A stretch of DNA of 64,000 bases from the NCBI GenBank assembly GCA_022844485.1, contig JALHLQ010000012.1:1-64000 (forward strand), written 5' to 3'. Below are positions 41,526 through 49,824 of this stretch, piece by piece. A program made the position numbers and the translations under genes. Each line of letters starts with the position of its first letter. The first letter of the stretch is position 1. The notes under the pieces were generated by a model that was not told where the DNA came from, searched no databases, and saw nothing but the letters and a program-made list of their open reading frames with translations. The stretch comes from Xanthobacteraceae bacterium. Lineage in GTDB: Bacteria > Pseudomonadota > Alphaproteobacteria > Rhizobiales > Xanthobacteraceae.

Positions 41526-43691
41526 ATGCCACAGTCAGCAAACTTTGGGCAGACGCTCGATGAGCGCGCCTTCATCGAGGATGCGCTGGAAAAATATCAA
41601 CGCGCCTATGAGCGCGACCGCGAGAACATCGAAGAGGCCTATGAGGACCTGAACTTCCGCGCCGGCAAACAGTGGCCCGAGGAGATCGAGAAGGAGCGCG
41701 CGGAGGAAGGCCGGCCGTGCCTCACGATCAACCGCATTCCGCAATTCGTGCGCCAGGTCACCGGCGACATCCGCCAGATGCGTCCCGCGATCCGCACTGT
41801 GGCGATCGATTCCCGCGGCGACAAGGAAACCGCCGAACTGATCGCCGGCATGATCCGCTATATCGAAAACCGCAGCCAGGCGAAAACGATCTACAACCGA
41901 TGCGCGGACAGCCAGGTCACGGCCGGGATCGGCCACTGGCAGGTGACGACCGAATACGCCAGCCAGTCGACCTTCAACCAGGAAATCCGCATCGTCGGCA
42001 TCGAGGATGGCGTGTCGGTGATCTGGGACGCAGACGCGGTCCTGCCCAACCGCGAAGACGCCATGTTCTGCTTCGTTCCGGTCGACATGAGCCGCTCCGC
42101 CTTCGAGGCGCGCTGGCCCGAGGCCGCCGCGGAGCATTTCCGCAGGGGCGGCGAGCACCTCGTCGCCGAAGGCTGGTACGGCGAGGATTACATCCGCGTC
42201 GCGCAGTATTGGCTCAAGAAGCCGGCGAAGCGCCGCCTCGCGCTGCTGCCGGACGGAGGCATCGACGATCTGACCGACGATCCCGACGCCGAAGAGAAGG
42301 CGCAAGCCATTATGGCGCAGGGCGGGCGGGTCGAGTTTCGCGACGGCTTCAAGGTCTGCCGCTACCTGATCTCGGGCGCGGAGATTCTCGAAGGCCCGCT
42401 CGAATGGCCGGGCCGCTACATTCCGGTTGTCCCCGTCATCGGCGAGGAGGTGCGGATCGGCCGCCGCGTCGTGCGCCACGGCATCGTGCGCTACGCCAAG
42501 GACCCGCAGCGCATGCTCAACTATTATCGCTCGGCGCATACCGAGGTCGTGGCGCTGCAGCCGAAAGCGCCCTTCGTCGCCACCGAAGACCAGGTGAAGC
42601 GTCACCTGCACAAGTGGGAGACGGCGAACCAGAAGAACTGGGCCGTGCTCACCTATGATCCCGATCCGAAGGCGGGGGCCGCGGGCCTCAACGCGCCGCA
42701 GCGCGTGCAGCCGCCGGTGTCCTCGCAGGGCATCAGCGACGGCGCGCTGATCGCCGCCGACGACATGAAGGCCGTGATCGGAATTTACGACGCGGGGCTC
42801 GGCGCGCGCTCGAACGAGACCAGCGGCAAGGCGATCCTGGCACGCCAGCGCGAGGGCGACGTCGGCACCTTCGTGTATCACGACAATTTCGCGCTCGCGA
42901 TCGAGCACACCGGACGCATCATCGTCGACCTCATCCCGCATGTGTACGACTCCGAGCGCATGATCCGCGTCGTGGGCGAAGACGGCAGAGTCGACATGAT
43001 CGAGATCAACCGCGCGGTGATGGTCGAGGGCATGGAGCGCGTCATGAACGACGTCACGGTCGGCGCCTATGACGTGACGATCGACATCGGCCCGAGCTAC
43101 ACGACCAAGCGCGAGGAGGCGAAGGAGGGGATGCGCGAGTTCATCCAGGCCTCTCCGAACGTCGCACCGGTGATCGGCGACCTCTATGCCGAGGCGCAGG
43201 ACTGGCCGATGGCGGAGAAGATCGGCAAGCGGCTGCGCGCGCTGCTGCCGCCGCAGATCAGAGATGCGGAGGAGGAGGGCGCGATGGAGCAGGCGGCGTC
43301 GCCGCCGGATCCAATGACGCCGGACGGAGTTTCGGCGCAAGCATCCGATCCCGCGGCCATCGCCCAGGCGCAGGCGGTCGCCATCGAGCTGCAGAAGGGC
43401 GAGCTCGATCTGCGCGCGCGGAATCGAGCTCCGCATGAAGGAACTCGCGCTGAGGAAGGCGGAGCGCGAGCTGGGGCGGGAGATTGCCGCGTCAGCGTCA
43501 CCGACACCGCCAGGTTGATGGGCACGAGCAATGGCAGCCTTCCTCAGTCGTTTTCACCAAGACCGATTGGTGCTGTCCTGCGCCGGAATTCACAGTCAGG
43601 CGCTATGGATTTTCCAGCGAGCACCCGGGAGCGCGGGCGCAAGAGATTCGGGCCGACAGGCCCGACGCTATTGAGGTCACTTCTGAGATGA
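41526..43691 (+). CDS. P22-like portal protein, C-terminus frameshifted
   Basis: The 721-codon frame begins MPQSANFGQTLDERAFIEDA and shows the P22-type portal layout: RAGKQWPEEI, LTINRIPQFVRQVTGDIRQM, a core with QISDG-like SSQGISDGALIAADDMKAVI, then ARSNETSGKAILARQREGDV and VIEHTG-like IEHTGRIIVDLIP. The dodecameric portal is the DNA entry channel. Within a CG run at 43412-43420 the frame changes: two more bases would give RARGIELRMKELALRKAERE and a stop at 43518, the expected acidic/basic helix. As read, the last 90 residues are non-homologous. The true gene may end at 43518. Confidence 0.85.
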   Translation: MPQSANFGQTLDERAFIEDALEKYQRAYERDRENIEEAYEDLNFRAGKQWPEEIEKERAEEGRPCLTINRIPQFVRQVTGDIRQMRPAIRTVAIDSRGDKETAELIAGMIRYIENRSQAKTIYNRCADSQVTAGIGHWQVTTEYASQSTFNQEIRIVGIEDGVSVIWDADAVLPNREDAMFCFVPVDMSRSAFEARWPEAAAEHFRRGGEHLVAEGWYGEDYIRVAQYWLKKPAKRRLALLPDGGIDDLTDDPDAEEKAQAIMAQGGRVEFRDGFKVCRYLISGAEILEGPLEWPGRYIPVVPVIGEEVRIGRRVVRHGIVRYAKDPQRMLNYYRSAHTEVVALQPKAPFVATEDQVKRHLHKWETANQKNWAVLTYDPDPKAGAAGLNAPQRVQPPVSSQGISDGALIAADDMKAVIGIYDAGLGARSNETSGKAILARQREGDVGTFVYHDNFALAIEHTGRIIVDLIPHVYDSERMIRVVGEDGRVDMIEINRAVMVEGMERVMNDVTVGAYDVTIDIGPSYTTKREEAKEGMREFIQASPNVAPVIGDLYAEAQDWPMAEKIGKRLRALLPPQIRDAEEEGAMEQAASPPDPMTPDGVSAQASDPAAIAQAQAVAIELQKGELDLRARNRAPHEGTRAEEGGARAGAGDCRVSVTDTARLMGTSNGSLPQSFSPRPIGAVLRRNSQSGAMDFPASTRERGRKRFGPTGPTLLRSLLR

Positions 43692-43807
43692 TCGAGGCGG
43701 GAGGACGGGCATATTTTGATGCCTTGGACAGGCTCGGCGATTATGAACGGTTGGTTACATCGGTATTTTTGGCAATGTCATCCGCCAAGTCCGAATCTTG
43801 CAAATAG
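43484..43807 (+). CDS. Possible small phage ORF, start unclear
   Basis: Only the second half looks coding: DAIEVTSEMIEAGGRAYFDA, then LGDYERLVTSVFLAMSSAK, a pattern seen in small phage proteins of this order (recalled, not searched). The upstream part has no ATG in this frame and may be frameshifted. It converges on and overlaps the minus-strand gene at 43741. Confidence 0.3.
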   Translation: MPRQRHRHRQVDGHEQWQPSSVVFTKTDWCCPAPEFTVRRYGFSSEHPGARAQEIRADRPDAIEVTSEMIEAGGRAYFDALDRLGDYERLVTSVFLAMSSAKSESCK

Positions 43808-44274
43808 CGGATCAGGGTATTGATGATCGTCATAAGTTCGTTTGCCGCATTGCCAAGTTCATCAAGCGTGTAGTCTCGATCGTCATCGTCTTGGCCGCCA
43901 ATTTTGCCCTTGCCTTGCCGGAGGTCGATGTAGCCAGCGCGGATGGTCCTCGGGCGAATGCCTTCGCGCCACAGAGAGTGGGCGATATGGGTCCTAAGGC
44001 TGTAATGAGCATGAGCGCCATCAAAGAGTGTTTTCAACGCTCGTTCGTGCCTTCCATTGCCCAGCCTATAGAACTTGAAGTAGCTGTATAGCGTGTCTCT
44101 CTTCTGAGCGTAGCTGAGGGACTTGGTTAGAACTTTGATCTTCGCGTCGTCTTGATGTGAAATTGCGGCCATAGCGGATTGAATCAGGTACTCAAGTCGC
44201 GCGAATGCGTGAACAATCGCTCCGAAGCGGGCGAAGTGTTCGACTGTGAGTAAATCCTCTTGGGGATCATCCAT
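43741..44274 (-). CDS. HEPN-like protein in antisense orientation within the prophage
   Basis: From the Met at 44274 the product has 177 residues, mostly helical (VEHFARFGAIVHAFARLEYL, then SLSYAQKRDTLYSYFKFYRL). It carries Arg94-Thr-His-Ile-Ala-His99, an Rx4H motif like that of HEPN ribonucleases, followed by SLWREGIRP. HEPN proteins act in toxin-antitoxin and anti-phage systems. Here the motif is the only functional hint. GGAG precedes the start. It is opposite to all late genes, so it is a candidate lysogen-expressed accessory gene. Confidence 0.6.
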   Translation of the reverse strand: MDDPQEDLLTVEHFARFGAIVHAFARLEYLIQSAMAAISHQDDAKIKVLTKSLSYAQKRDTLYSYFKFYRLGNGRHERALKTLFDGAHAHYSLRTHIAHSLWREGIRPRTIRAGYIDLRQGKGKIGGQDDDDRDYTLDELGNAANELMTIINTLIRYLQDSDLADDIAKNTDVTNRS

Positions 44275-44419
44275 GGCGAAGTCTCCAGACGATCTTGAGC
44301 AGGCGCGAAGAGTGATGGAGGCGCTGGTCCGCCAACCGCCTAAGCCGCACGAAGAAATGAAGCTTGGCCGCAAGACCGAGACGAAGCCGAAAAAGAAAGC
44401 CCCGCCGAAGCGGGGCTGA
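44273..44419 (+). CDS. Small basic 48-residue ORF
   Basis: The frame reads MAKSPDDLEQARRVMEALVR and ends in a Lys-rich tail (KPKKKAPPKRG). The start overlaps by two bases the start of the divergent HEPN-like gene. Acidic-to-basic composition and the hairpin at its end support a real small gene of unknown function. Confidence 0.4.
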   Translation: MAKSPDDLEQARRVMEALVRQPPKPHEEMKLGRKTETKPKKKAPPKRG

Positions 44420-44427
44420 CTTTCTTA
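44398..44427 (+). terminator. Possible hairpin terminator
   Basis: AGCCCCG (44398-44404), six bases, CGGGGCT (44411-44417), then GACTTTCTT. The T-run is short. It overlaps the stop of the small ORF and lies before the DUF2188 gene end. Confidence 0.5.
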
Positions 44428-44658
44428 TCCGCGTGGCGGATAAGGATCGTGACCGTAAGTCCATTCGGTTCTGAACTGATTGTTCTGACCCTGGACCAAG
44501 ACCTGCGCGTCGTGGCCAGACTTGCCGGCCTTCTGTGCAGTATCGACGGCTACTCGGATGGCGTCCCGTTGAGTGCTGTACGGGCCGTAATGCTTACCTT
44601 CATGCTTTATTTTCCATTGTCCTTCATGAAGGACAACGAAGTATTGGGCGCGGGCCAT
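44425..44658 (-). CDS. DUF2188 family protein
   Basis: The 77-residue product (MARAQYFVVLHEGQWKIKHE...) matches DUF2188: a short beta-strand start, YSTQRDAIRVAVDTAQKAG, DAQVLVQGQNNQFRTEW and the terminal YGHDPYPP. The family is a small alpha/beta protein common on mobile elements and of unknown function. GGAG lies before the ATG. It is on the minus strand like the HEPN-like gene. Confidence 0.75.
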   Translation of the reverse strand: MARAQYFVVLHEGQWKIKHEGKHYGPYSTQRDAIRVAVDTAQKAGKSGHDAQVLVQGQNNQFRTEWTYGHDPYPPRG

Positions 44659-44697
44659 GGGTGTTCTCCTTTAGCTCGCGAATCAGTGGGAGCTATC

Positions 44698-44874
44698 ATG
44701 GTAACATACCCGCCAGAGTTGCTGCCCCGGCCCGACAGCGATGATGTGGTTGAGGTATTTGTTCTTGGGGAGAATGGGGAAAAACCACGGCTGATCGCGG
44801 TTTTTCCGCCTGCGCCGCCAAGCGATGAACCGTTTAGCGGTGCGCTTCAGAAGCCTAGGGGTCTGCTTAGTTAG
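44698..44874 (+). CDS. Small hypothetical protein
   Basis: The 58-residue frame (MVTYPPELLPRPDSDDVVEV, then FVLGENGEKPRLIAVFPPAP) has a GGGAG ribosome binding site 6 bases before its ATG. It is acidic and proline-rich, with no recognised family. Confidence 0.45.
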   Translation: MVTYPPELLPRPDSDDVVEVFVLGENGEKPRLIAVFPPAPPSDEPFSGALQKPRGLLS

Positions 44875-44918
44875 TCGGCCGGTACGTCAGGCGCTTGCCT
44901 ACATCGGCGGTGCTTCTG

Positions 44919-45065
44919 ATGTGCGCCGCGGTACCGGCACTCGCGGCGAGTGCGTCTTCCAACACTTACTTCGCTTTGGTTCCGATCGGTTTCGTGGCCG
45001 CCTATCTGTTCTTCTCAGTGCGCGCGCTTTGGCTTTCCAGGTATCCGGTACAAACGAAAGACTAA
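44919..45065 (+). CDS. Small membrane protein ORF
   Basis: The frame gives 48 residues: a hydrophobic start (MCAAVPALAASASSNTYFAL), a membrane helix (VPIGFVAAYLFFSVRALWL) and a short charged tail (SRYPVQTKD). TTG upstream at about 44895 could also be the start. Size and topology would fit a holin-like or envelope peptide, but the position before the scaffold gene is unusual for lysis genes. Confidence 0.35.
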   Translation: MCAAVPALAASASSNTYFALVPIGFVAAYLFFSVRALWLSRYPVQTKD

Positions 45066-45447
45066 GAACAATGGGCAATCGTCGCCTGTCGCGTGAACGG
45101 CGGCGGCGCGTGGGAATGAGCCGGCCGAGTCCGACGGCATAAAAGAAACAAGACGCATCTCTTGCGCATGCGCGCCGCGCCGTGATACGGCGAAATTCAT
45201 CGTGGCGCTGCGCGCGCCCGGTCCTTCGGTGGCATACTGTCAGGTGATTACGATCTCAGAACACGCGGACTCTTCCCGGGCGGTTTTTGTTTGCCCGGCG
45301 GCTTCAACCCGCGCCCAACGCGATGCCTGTCGCGGGTCCGTAGTCAGTCCGGTCTGAGCGTCGCGAAATTCTGAACGATGGTCCTGCCCGGCTTGCGCCA
45401 TGCGGCCAGCGGCGCGGCGGGCTTTCGCATATCCCACAGGAGCACCC
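45066..45447. other. Intergenic region before the scaffold gene
   Basis: About 380 bases without a convincing gene. It holds the second copy of the 38-bp motif (45181-45218) and a CCCGGGCGG-T-run sequence near 45278-45295 that matches the one before terS. The long minus-strand frame here is a shadow of the scaffold gene. Confidence 0.5.
45181..45218 (+). repeat. 38-bp motif upstream of the scaffold gene (copy 2)
   Basis: CGTGATACGGCGAAATTCAT followed by CGTGGCGCTGCGCGCGCC matches 37751-37788 at 33 of 38 positions. Both copies precede a run of virion assembly genes. Confidence 0.55.
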
Positions 45448-46242
45448 ATGAACGAGAACGATCGCCTGCCGGGCGAGCCGGCCGATGTCGGCCGGCTTTC
45501 CGACGAAATGCCGCCGAACGGCCTGGCGCATGACGACCAGGCTTTTGGAGAAGCAGAGGACGGCGGCGAGAGCGGCAACAGCGCCAGGCCCGGCGAACGC
45601 GACGACGAGAGCGATGCGGAGGCCGGCGACGACAGGCGCCGAAGGCCGAGCGGCTATCAGCGTCTCAAGCGCCGCGCGGGCGCGCTGCTTGCGGAGAACG
45701 TCGAGCTGCTTCGCGCGGTCGAGGACTTGCGCAGCCGCCTTCCGGCTGACCGCGGCGACTTCGCGCCCGCCGATCGCGCGCCGGTTCGCGGCGAACTCGA
45801 CGTCCAGGACTCCACGGACGCGCAGCTCCGGCGCGAGTCGGACGAGCGGCGCGAGCGCATGGCGAGCTATCAGGAGCGGGTTTCGCACGCGCGCGAGCGC
45901 ATCGACGACTTCGACGAGGCCATGCTGCACATGCGCGGCGTGACGGTGCGCGACGATGTCATCGACGAGATCATGACCTCCGACAAGGGACCGCTGATCG
46001 CCTATCACCTCGCCAAGAATCCGGCCGAGCTGCACGAGCTGAACGGCATGGGTGCGCGAGAACTCTCGCGCGCCCTCGGCCGGCTCGAAGGCCGGCTGTC
46101 TCTGCCAGGCGCGAGGACCACCACCAAAACTCCGCCTCCGCCGAGCATTCCGCGCGGCGGCGCGGCAGCCTCTTCCGATCCCGCGAAAATGAGCCAAAGG
46201 GATTACGAGGCCTGGCGCAAGAAGGGCGGCGGCAAAGGCTGA
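45448..46242 (+). CDS. Phage scaffold-like protein
   Basis: The 264-residue product begins MNENDRLPGEPADVGRLSDE after an AGGAG motif. It is highly charged, with an acidic N-terminal third, a long coiled coil (about 80-165, QRLKRRAGALLAENVELLRA, RRESDERRERMASYQERVSH), a central LHMRGVTVRDDVIDEIM and a Lys-rich C-terminus (QRDYEAWRKKGGGKG). A basic C-terminal helix that binds coat is the hallmark of P22-type scaffolds. Its place between portal and coat supports the assignment. Confidence 0.75.
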   Translation: MNENDRLPGEPADVGRLSDEMPPNGLAHDDQAFGEAEDGGESGNSARPGERDDESDAEAGDDRRRRPSGYQRLKRRAGALLAENVELLRAVEDLRSRLPADRGDFAPADRAPVRGELDVQDSTDAQLRRESDERRERMASYQERVSHARERIDDFDEAMLHMRGVTVRDDVIDEIMTSDKGPLIAYHLAKNPAELHELNGMGARELSRALGRLEGRLSLPGARTTTKTPPPPSIPRGGAAASSDPAKMSQRDYEAWRKKGGGKG

Positions 46243-46321
46243 CATCAACCAAGGACGCCGGCCCCGGCGCGGGTGATCGCCCGCGCACGCGCGCACGTCC
46301 GCATTTTTCAAGGACAGGACC

Positions 46322-47551
46322 ATGCCAAACACCATGCTCACTCCCAGCGTCATCGCCAAGGAGGCGCTGATGCAGCTCAAGAACAAGCTTCGCTTCGGCA
46401 AGCTGGCGCACCGGCAGTACAAGAAGGATTTCGTGAAGGTCGGCGACACGGTGACAATCCGCAAGCCGGTGAAGTTCTACACCGCCGACGGCGTTGCCCG
46501 CGTCAACCAGGACGTCGAAGAGGGAAACACCACGATCGTCATCAACGCGCGCAAGCACGTCTCGTGGAAATTTTCCACGCATGACCTGACGCTGACGATC
46601 GAAGAATATTCCAAGCGGTACATCGAGCCGGCCATGATCACGCTGGCGCAGACGATCGATGCGGGCGGGGCGGCGCTCTATCGCGACGTGTGGAATTCGG
46701 TCGGCACGCCGGGCACGACGCCGAACAACTACGCGGCGGTCGCGGCCGGCGCGCAGCGCCTGACCGAAATGGCCGTGCCCACGGAAGAGCGCAAGGCGGT
46801 GCTGAACTCGGCGGCGTTCCACACGATCGCGGCGACGCTCACCACGCTCAACATGCCGCAAATGGCGATGAAGGCCTGGGGCTCGGGCGAGATCGGCAAT
46901 CTCGCCGGCTTCAACACCTTCGAGACGGTCAACCTGAAGAGCCATACTGTCGGGACCAAGGCGGGCGCGCCACTGGTCAACGGCGCGGCGCAGGTCTCCA
47001 CCTATGCGGCGGTGAAGGCGACGAACCAGCAGAACCTGATCACGGACGGCTGGGGCTTGTCTTCCGCCGTTTTGAAGGTAGGCGACATCATCACCATCGC
47101 CGGGGTGTTCGCCGTCAATCCGGTGCCGGGCGAAGGCGCGGCCGGCAAGACGGTGATGCCTTATCTGCAGCAGTTCGTGGTGAAGTCGGACGTTTCCTCC
47201 GACGGCGCCGGCAACGCGACGCTCGCGATTTCACCGGCCATCATCACGTCGGGCCCGTATCAGACGGTCTCGGTGGCGCCGGCCGACAACGCGGCGATCA
47301 CCGTGTTCGGTTCGGCCAGCACCGCCTATCCGCAGAACATGCTCTTTCACGAGAACGCGTTTGCGCTCGTCACCGTGCCGCTGGAAATGCCGGACGGCGC
47401 GGCCTGGAAGTCGCGGGAGACCGACGACGGCCTCTCGGTCCGCATCGTGAAGGACTACGACATCAACACCGACGAGGACATCGTCCGCATCGACGTGTTG
47501 TATGGCTGGAAGTCGCTCTATCCGGACCTCGGCTGCCGCCTGTGGGGGTGA
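46322..47551 (+). CDS. P22-like major coat protein
   Basis: The 409-residue product (MPNTMLTPSVIAKEALMQLK...) fits the P22 gp5-type HK97-fold coat. It has VKVGDTVTIRKPVKF, HDLTLTIEEYSKRYIEPAMI, a helical spine around KAVLNSAAFHTIAATLTTL, VGDIITIAGVFAVNPVPGEG (the inserted beta domain region) and a C-terminal VRIVKDYDINTDEDIVRIDV strand. AAGGACAGG precedes the ATG and a strong terminator follows. It is the main building block of the icosahedral head. Confidence 0.88.
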   Translation: MPNTMLTPSVIAKEALMQLKNKLRFGKLAHRQYKKDFVKVGDTVTIRKPVKFYTADGVARVNQDVEEGNTTIVINARKHVSWKFSTHDLTLTIEEYSKRYIEPAMITLAQTIDAGGAALYRDVWNSVGTPGTTPNNYAAVAAGAQRLTEMAVPTEERKAVLNSAAFHTIAATLTTLNMPQMAMKAWGSGEIGNLAGFNTFETVNLKSHTVGTKAGAPLVNGAAQVSTYAAVKATNQQNLITDGWGLSSAVLKVGDIITIAGVFAVNPVPGEGAAGKTVMPYLQQFVVKSDVSSDGAGNATLAISPAIITSGPYQTVSVAPADNAAITVFGSASTAYPQNMLFHENAFALVTVPLEMPDGAAWKSRETDDGLSVRIVKDYDINTDEDIVRIDVLYGWKSLYPDLGCRLWG

Positions 47552-47568
47552 GCAGCACTGCCGACTGA

Positions 47569-47594
47569 AGCGGGCCGGTCAGGCCCGCTTTTTT
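47569..47594 (+). terminator. Rho-independent terminator after the coat gene
   Basis: AGCGGGCC (47569-47576), five bases, GGCCCGCT (47582-47589) and six T residues. It ends the head-gene transcript just before the non-phage insert. Confidence 0.85.
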
Positions 47595-47727
47595 CCTTCA
47601 TCGAGGCCGTCGCATGAGTGCCGGACCCGTTTTTGCCCGCGGCACGTCGTATCCGGGTACGCGCTGTATGGCTGGACGTCTTTCTGCAATGGTGTATGTC
47701 CATGGTTGTCGCAGGTCGGGGATTCAA

Positions 47728-48333
47728 ATGGGTCACGCAAGGGCCGCCAAGTCTCTGTTGCGCAGCACGGAATCGCTCTTGTCCATATCTGCGTTGCAAC
47801 GTCATGCCTCTGCACTGTTGATCTTGGCGGCGCTTACGCTTGCATGCTCCGACCTCACAGGGGCAGGCGAGTTGCGCGTCGGATCACGCGGCGACTCGGT
47901 GGAGGTCATCCTGGCGCAAAGCGCTGCGGGGCCCTCTTTGGAGGAGATCAATAACGAAATCCAAGAGCTTGCGGCCAAAGACAATGTAACCACCGTCATC
48001 CCCGAACAGGCTATCAGGCGGTGGCTGCCAAGCGATGATCTGGATGAGAACGCGGCAACGCTTCGGTCGCTGGGCTTCGAAGTTGAAGTCCATGATGTTG
48101 AGAGCGGGCGCGATGATCCCGACGGAACTTACACATCGGCAAGACTGCAAGGTAAACGGAAGTTCTTTGTCGCCCGTAAGATCGTGCGAAGCGGAACAGC
48201 TTATTATGTTCACGAAGGCCGGATCGTCGAAGTTGGCTGGGCTGTCTCGGCCTTGATGTCTGGCAGCGTCAACCACAGTGGCCAGCGCGCAGTATCCGGG
48301 CGTTTCGGGACGGAAGCAGCCCCTTTGAACTGA
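47728..48333 (+). CDS. Exported hypothetical protein
   Basis: From the ATG at 47728 (preceded by GGGGA) the product has 201 residues with a long signal sequence (SALQRHASALLILAALTLAC). A Cys at the end of the hydrophobic core could mark a lipoprotein (LTLAC). The mature part (GPSLEEINNEIQELAAKDNV, LRSLGFEVEVHDVESG, GTAYYVHEGRIVEVGWAVSA) has no recognised domain. Base composition is less GC-rich than its neighbours, which hints at a different origin. It is the first gene of the insert between coat and tail genes. Confidence 0.6.
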   Translation: MGHARAAKSLLRSTESLLSISALQRHASALLILAALTLACSDLTGAGELRVGSRGDSVEVILAQSAAGPSLEEINNEIQELAAKDNVTTVIPEQAIRRWLPSDDLDENAATLRSLGFEVEVHDVESGRDDPDGTYTSARLQGKRKFFVARKIVRSGTAYYVHEGRIVEVGWAVSALMSGSVNHSGQRAVSGRFGTEAAPLN

Positions 48334-48413
48334 GATCGAACGTCTTTGCGTTCGCGCAGGACTTCGCGGAACCCGGCCGTGAATCAAAAGTTCCTATTGT
48401 TGGGAGGGCGGCC

Positions 48414-48488
48414 ATGCGGGAAGGCAAGATGATCAGCGGCCTTTTCAAAGAAGCCATGTTCGGCGGCCGCGGACGATCAGGCCGGTGA
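48414..48488 (+). CDS. 24-residue ORF upstream of the glycoside hydrolase pair
   Basis: MREGKMISGLFKEAMFGGRG followed by RSGR and TGA has a strong GGGAGGG ribosome binding site. Its stop is directly followed by the ATG of the glycosidase gene (TGAATG), so it could be a leader for translational coupling. It is too short to be sure. Confidence 0.35.
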   Translation: MREGKMISGLFKEAMFGGRGRSGR

Positions 48489-49814
48489 ATGCTGCCGACT
48501 TCCTCCGCGTTGACTCGATTGACCGAACCCGACGCCTTCTGGTGGGCGACGGGTATCGAGGACACGTTTATCACGGCGCCGCATCCGCGCACCGGGCGCA
48601 CGCTCGACGAGTATGAGCTCACGCAGCACTACGAGCGATGGCATGACGACCTCGGCTTGATGGCCGAACTGGGAGTACGTTGTGCGCGCTACGGCATTCC
48701 GTGGCATCGCATTCAGCCGTCGCCCACGGCGTGGGACTGGCGCTTTGTCGACCAGGCGATCGACAGGATGTTATCGCTCGGCATCGATCCCATGGTGGAT
48801 CTCGTCCATTACGGACTTCCGCCCTGGATCGAGGGGGCGTTTCTCAATCCGGACTATCCGAAATACGTGGCCGAATACGCCGCGCGCGTCGCCGAGCGGC
48901 TGCGCGGAAAGGTGCGGTGGTACACACCGCTGAACGAACCGCGGATCACCGCCTGGTATTGCGGGCGGCTCGGCTGGTGGCCGCCGTATCAGCGAAGCTG
49001 GTCCGGGTTCGTGGCCGTGATGCTGTCGATCTGCGAAGGCATCGTGGCAACGGTCCGCGCCCTGCAAAGCGTCGATCCCGAGATCGTCGCCTATCACGTC
49101 GATGCAACCGACCTCTACGAGACGAATGATCCTGCGCTCGCGAAGGAGACGGAGCGAAGGCAGGCGATCGTCTTTCTCGCGCTCGATCTGATCAGCGGCA
49201 AGGTCGATCCGAATCACGCGCTCTGGGACTGGCTGCGTGCCCACGGCGCCGCCGAGAACCGCCTGCAGGAGTTTTCGCAGCGGCCGCTCGCGCTTCCCGT
49301 CATCGGCATCAATCTCTACCCGATCTTTACCCGCAAGCAGGTGTTGCGGGACGCGAAGGGCCGGCTGCGCATCGCGATGCCGTATGCGAAGGCCGATCTC
49401 GTCACCCGGCTCGGCCGTCTCTACTTCGAGCGCTACCGCGCGCCGCTGATGATTTCCGAAACCGCAACCAAAGGCTCCGTCCAGCGGCGGCAAGACTGGC
49501 TCACGCAGTCGCTGTCGGCCGTCAAGGACCTGCGCGCCGGCGGAGTTCCCCTCGTCGGCTACACCTGGTGGCCGATGTTCGCGCTGGTTACATGGGCGTA
49601 CAGGCAGGGGCGGCGGCCGGTGGATGCGCATCTCCTGCAAATGGGTTTGTGGGATCTCGATCCCGGTTCCACAGGCTCCCTGAATCGGGTCAGAACCCCC
49701 CTGGTGACGGCTTATCAGGCTATAGTGGCTCGCAAAGCGGAACCCGTGGGGCTGCTTGCGCCAAAGTCGAACCGCCTCGCCCCCGGCGCGTTGACGAACT
49801 CCGCAATCGCATAA
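48489..49814 (+). CDS. GH1-like glycoside hydrolase 1
   Basis: The 441-residue product resembles family 1 glycosidases in a divergent branch. It has WATGIEDTFIT near the N-terminus, HYERWHDDLGLMAELGVRCA, RYGIPWHRIQPSP, the acid/base Glu150 in YTPLNEPRITAWY and the nucleophile Glu324 in PLMISETATKG, then VGYTWWPMFALVTW. No signal peptide is visible, so it is cytoplasmic or has a non-classical route. It is paired with a second GH1-like gene 10 bases downstream. It probably cleaves or transfers a beta-linked sugar. Confidence 0.85.
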   Translation: MLPTSSALTRLTEPDAFWWATGIEDTFITAPHPRTGRTLDEYELTQHYERWHDDLGLMAELGVRCARYGIPWHRIQPSPTAWDWRFVDQAIDRMLSLGIDPMVDLVHYGLPPWIEGAFLNPDYPKYVAEYAARVAERLRGKVRWYTPLNEPRITAWYCGRLGWWPPYQRSWSGFVAVMLSICEGIVATVRALQSVDPEIVAYHVDATDLYETNDPALAKETERRQAIVFLALDLISGKVDPNHALWDWLRAHGAAENRLQEFSQRPLALPVIGINLYPIFTRKQVLRDAKGRLRIAMPYAKADLVTRLGRLYFERYRAPLMISETATKGSVQRRQDWLTQSLSAVKDLRAGGVPLVGYTWWPMFALVTWAYRQGRRPVDAHLLQMGLWDLDPGSTGSLNRVRTPLVTAYQAIVARKAEPVGLLAPKSNRLAPGALTNSAIA

Positions 49815-49824
49815 AGGGAATAAG

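Noticed and set aside
47690..47750. tRNA-like GGGGATTCAAATGGG near the coat gene end
   Set aside because: The stem does not pair and no cloverleaf exists; it lies at the start of the exported protein gene.
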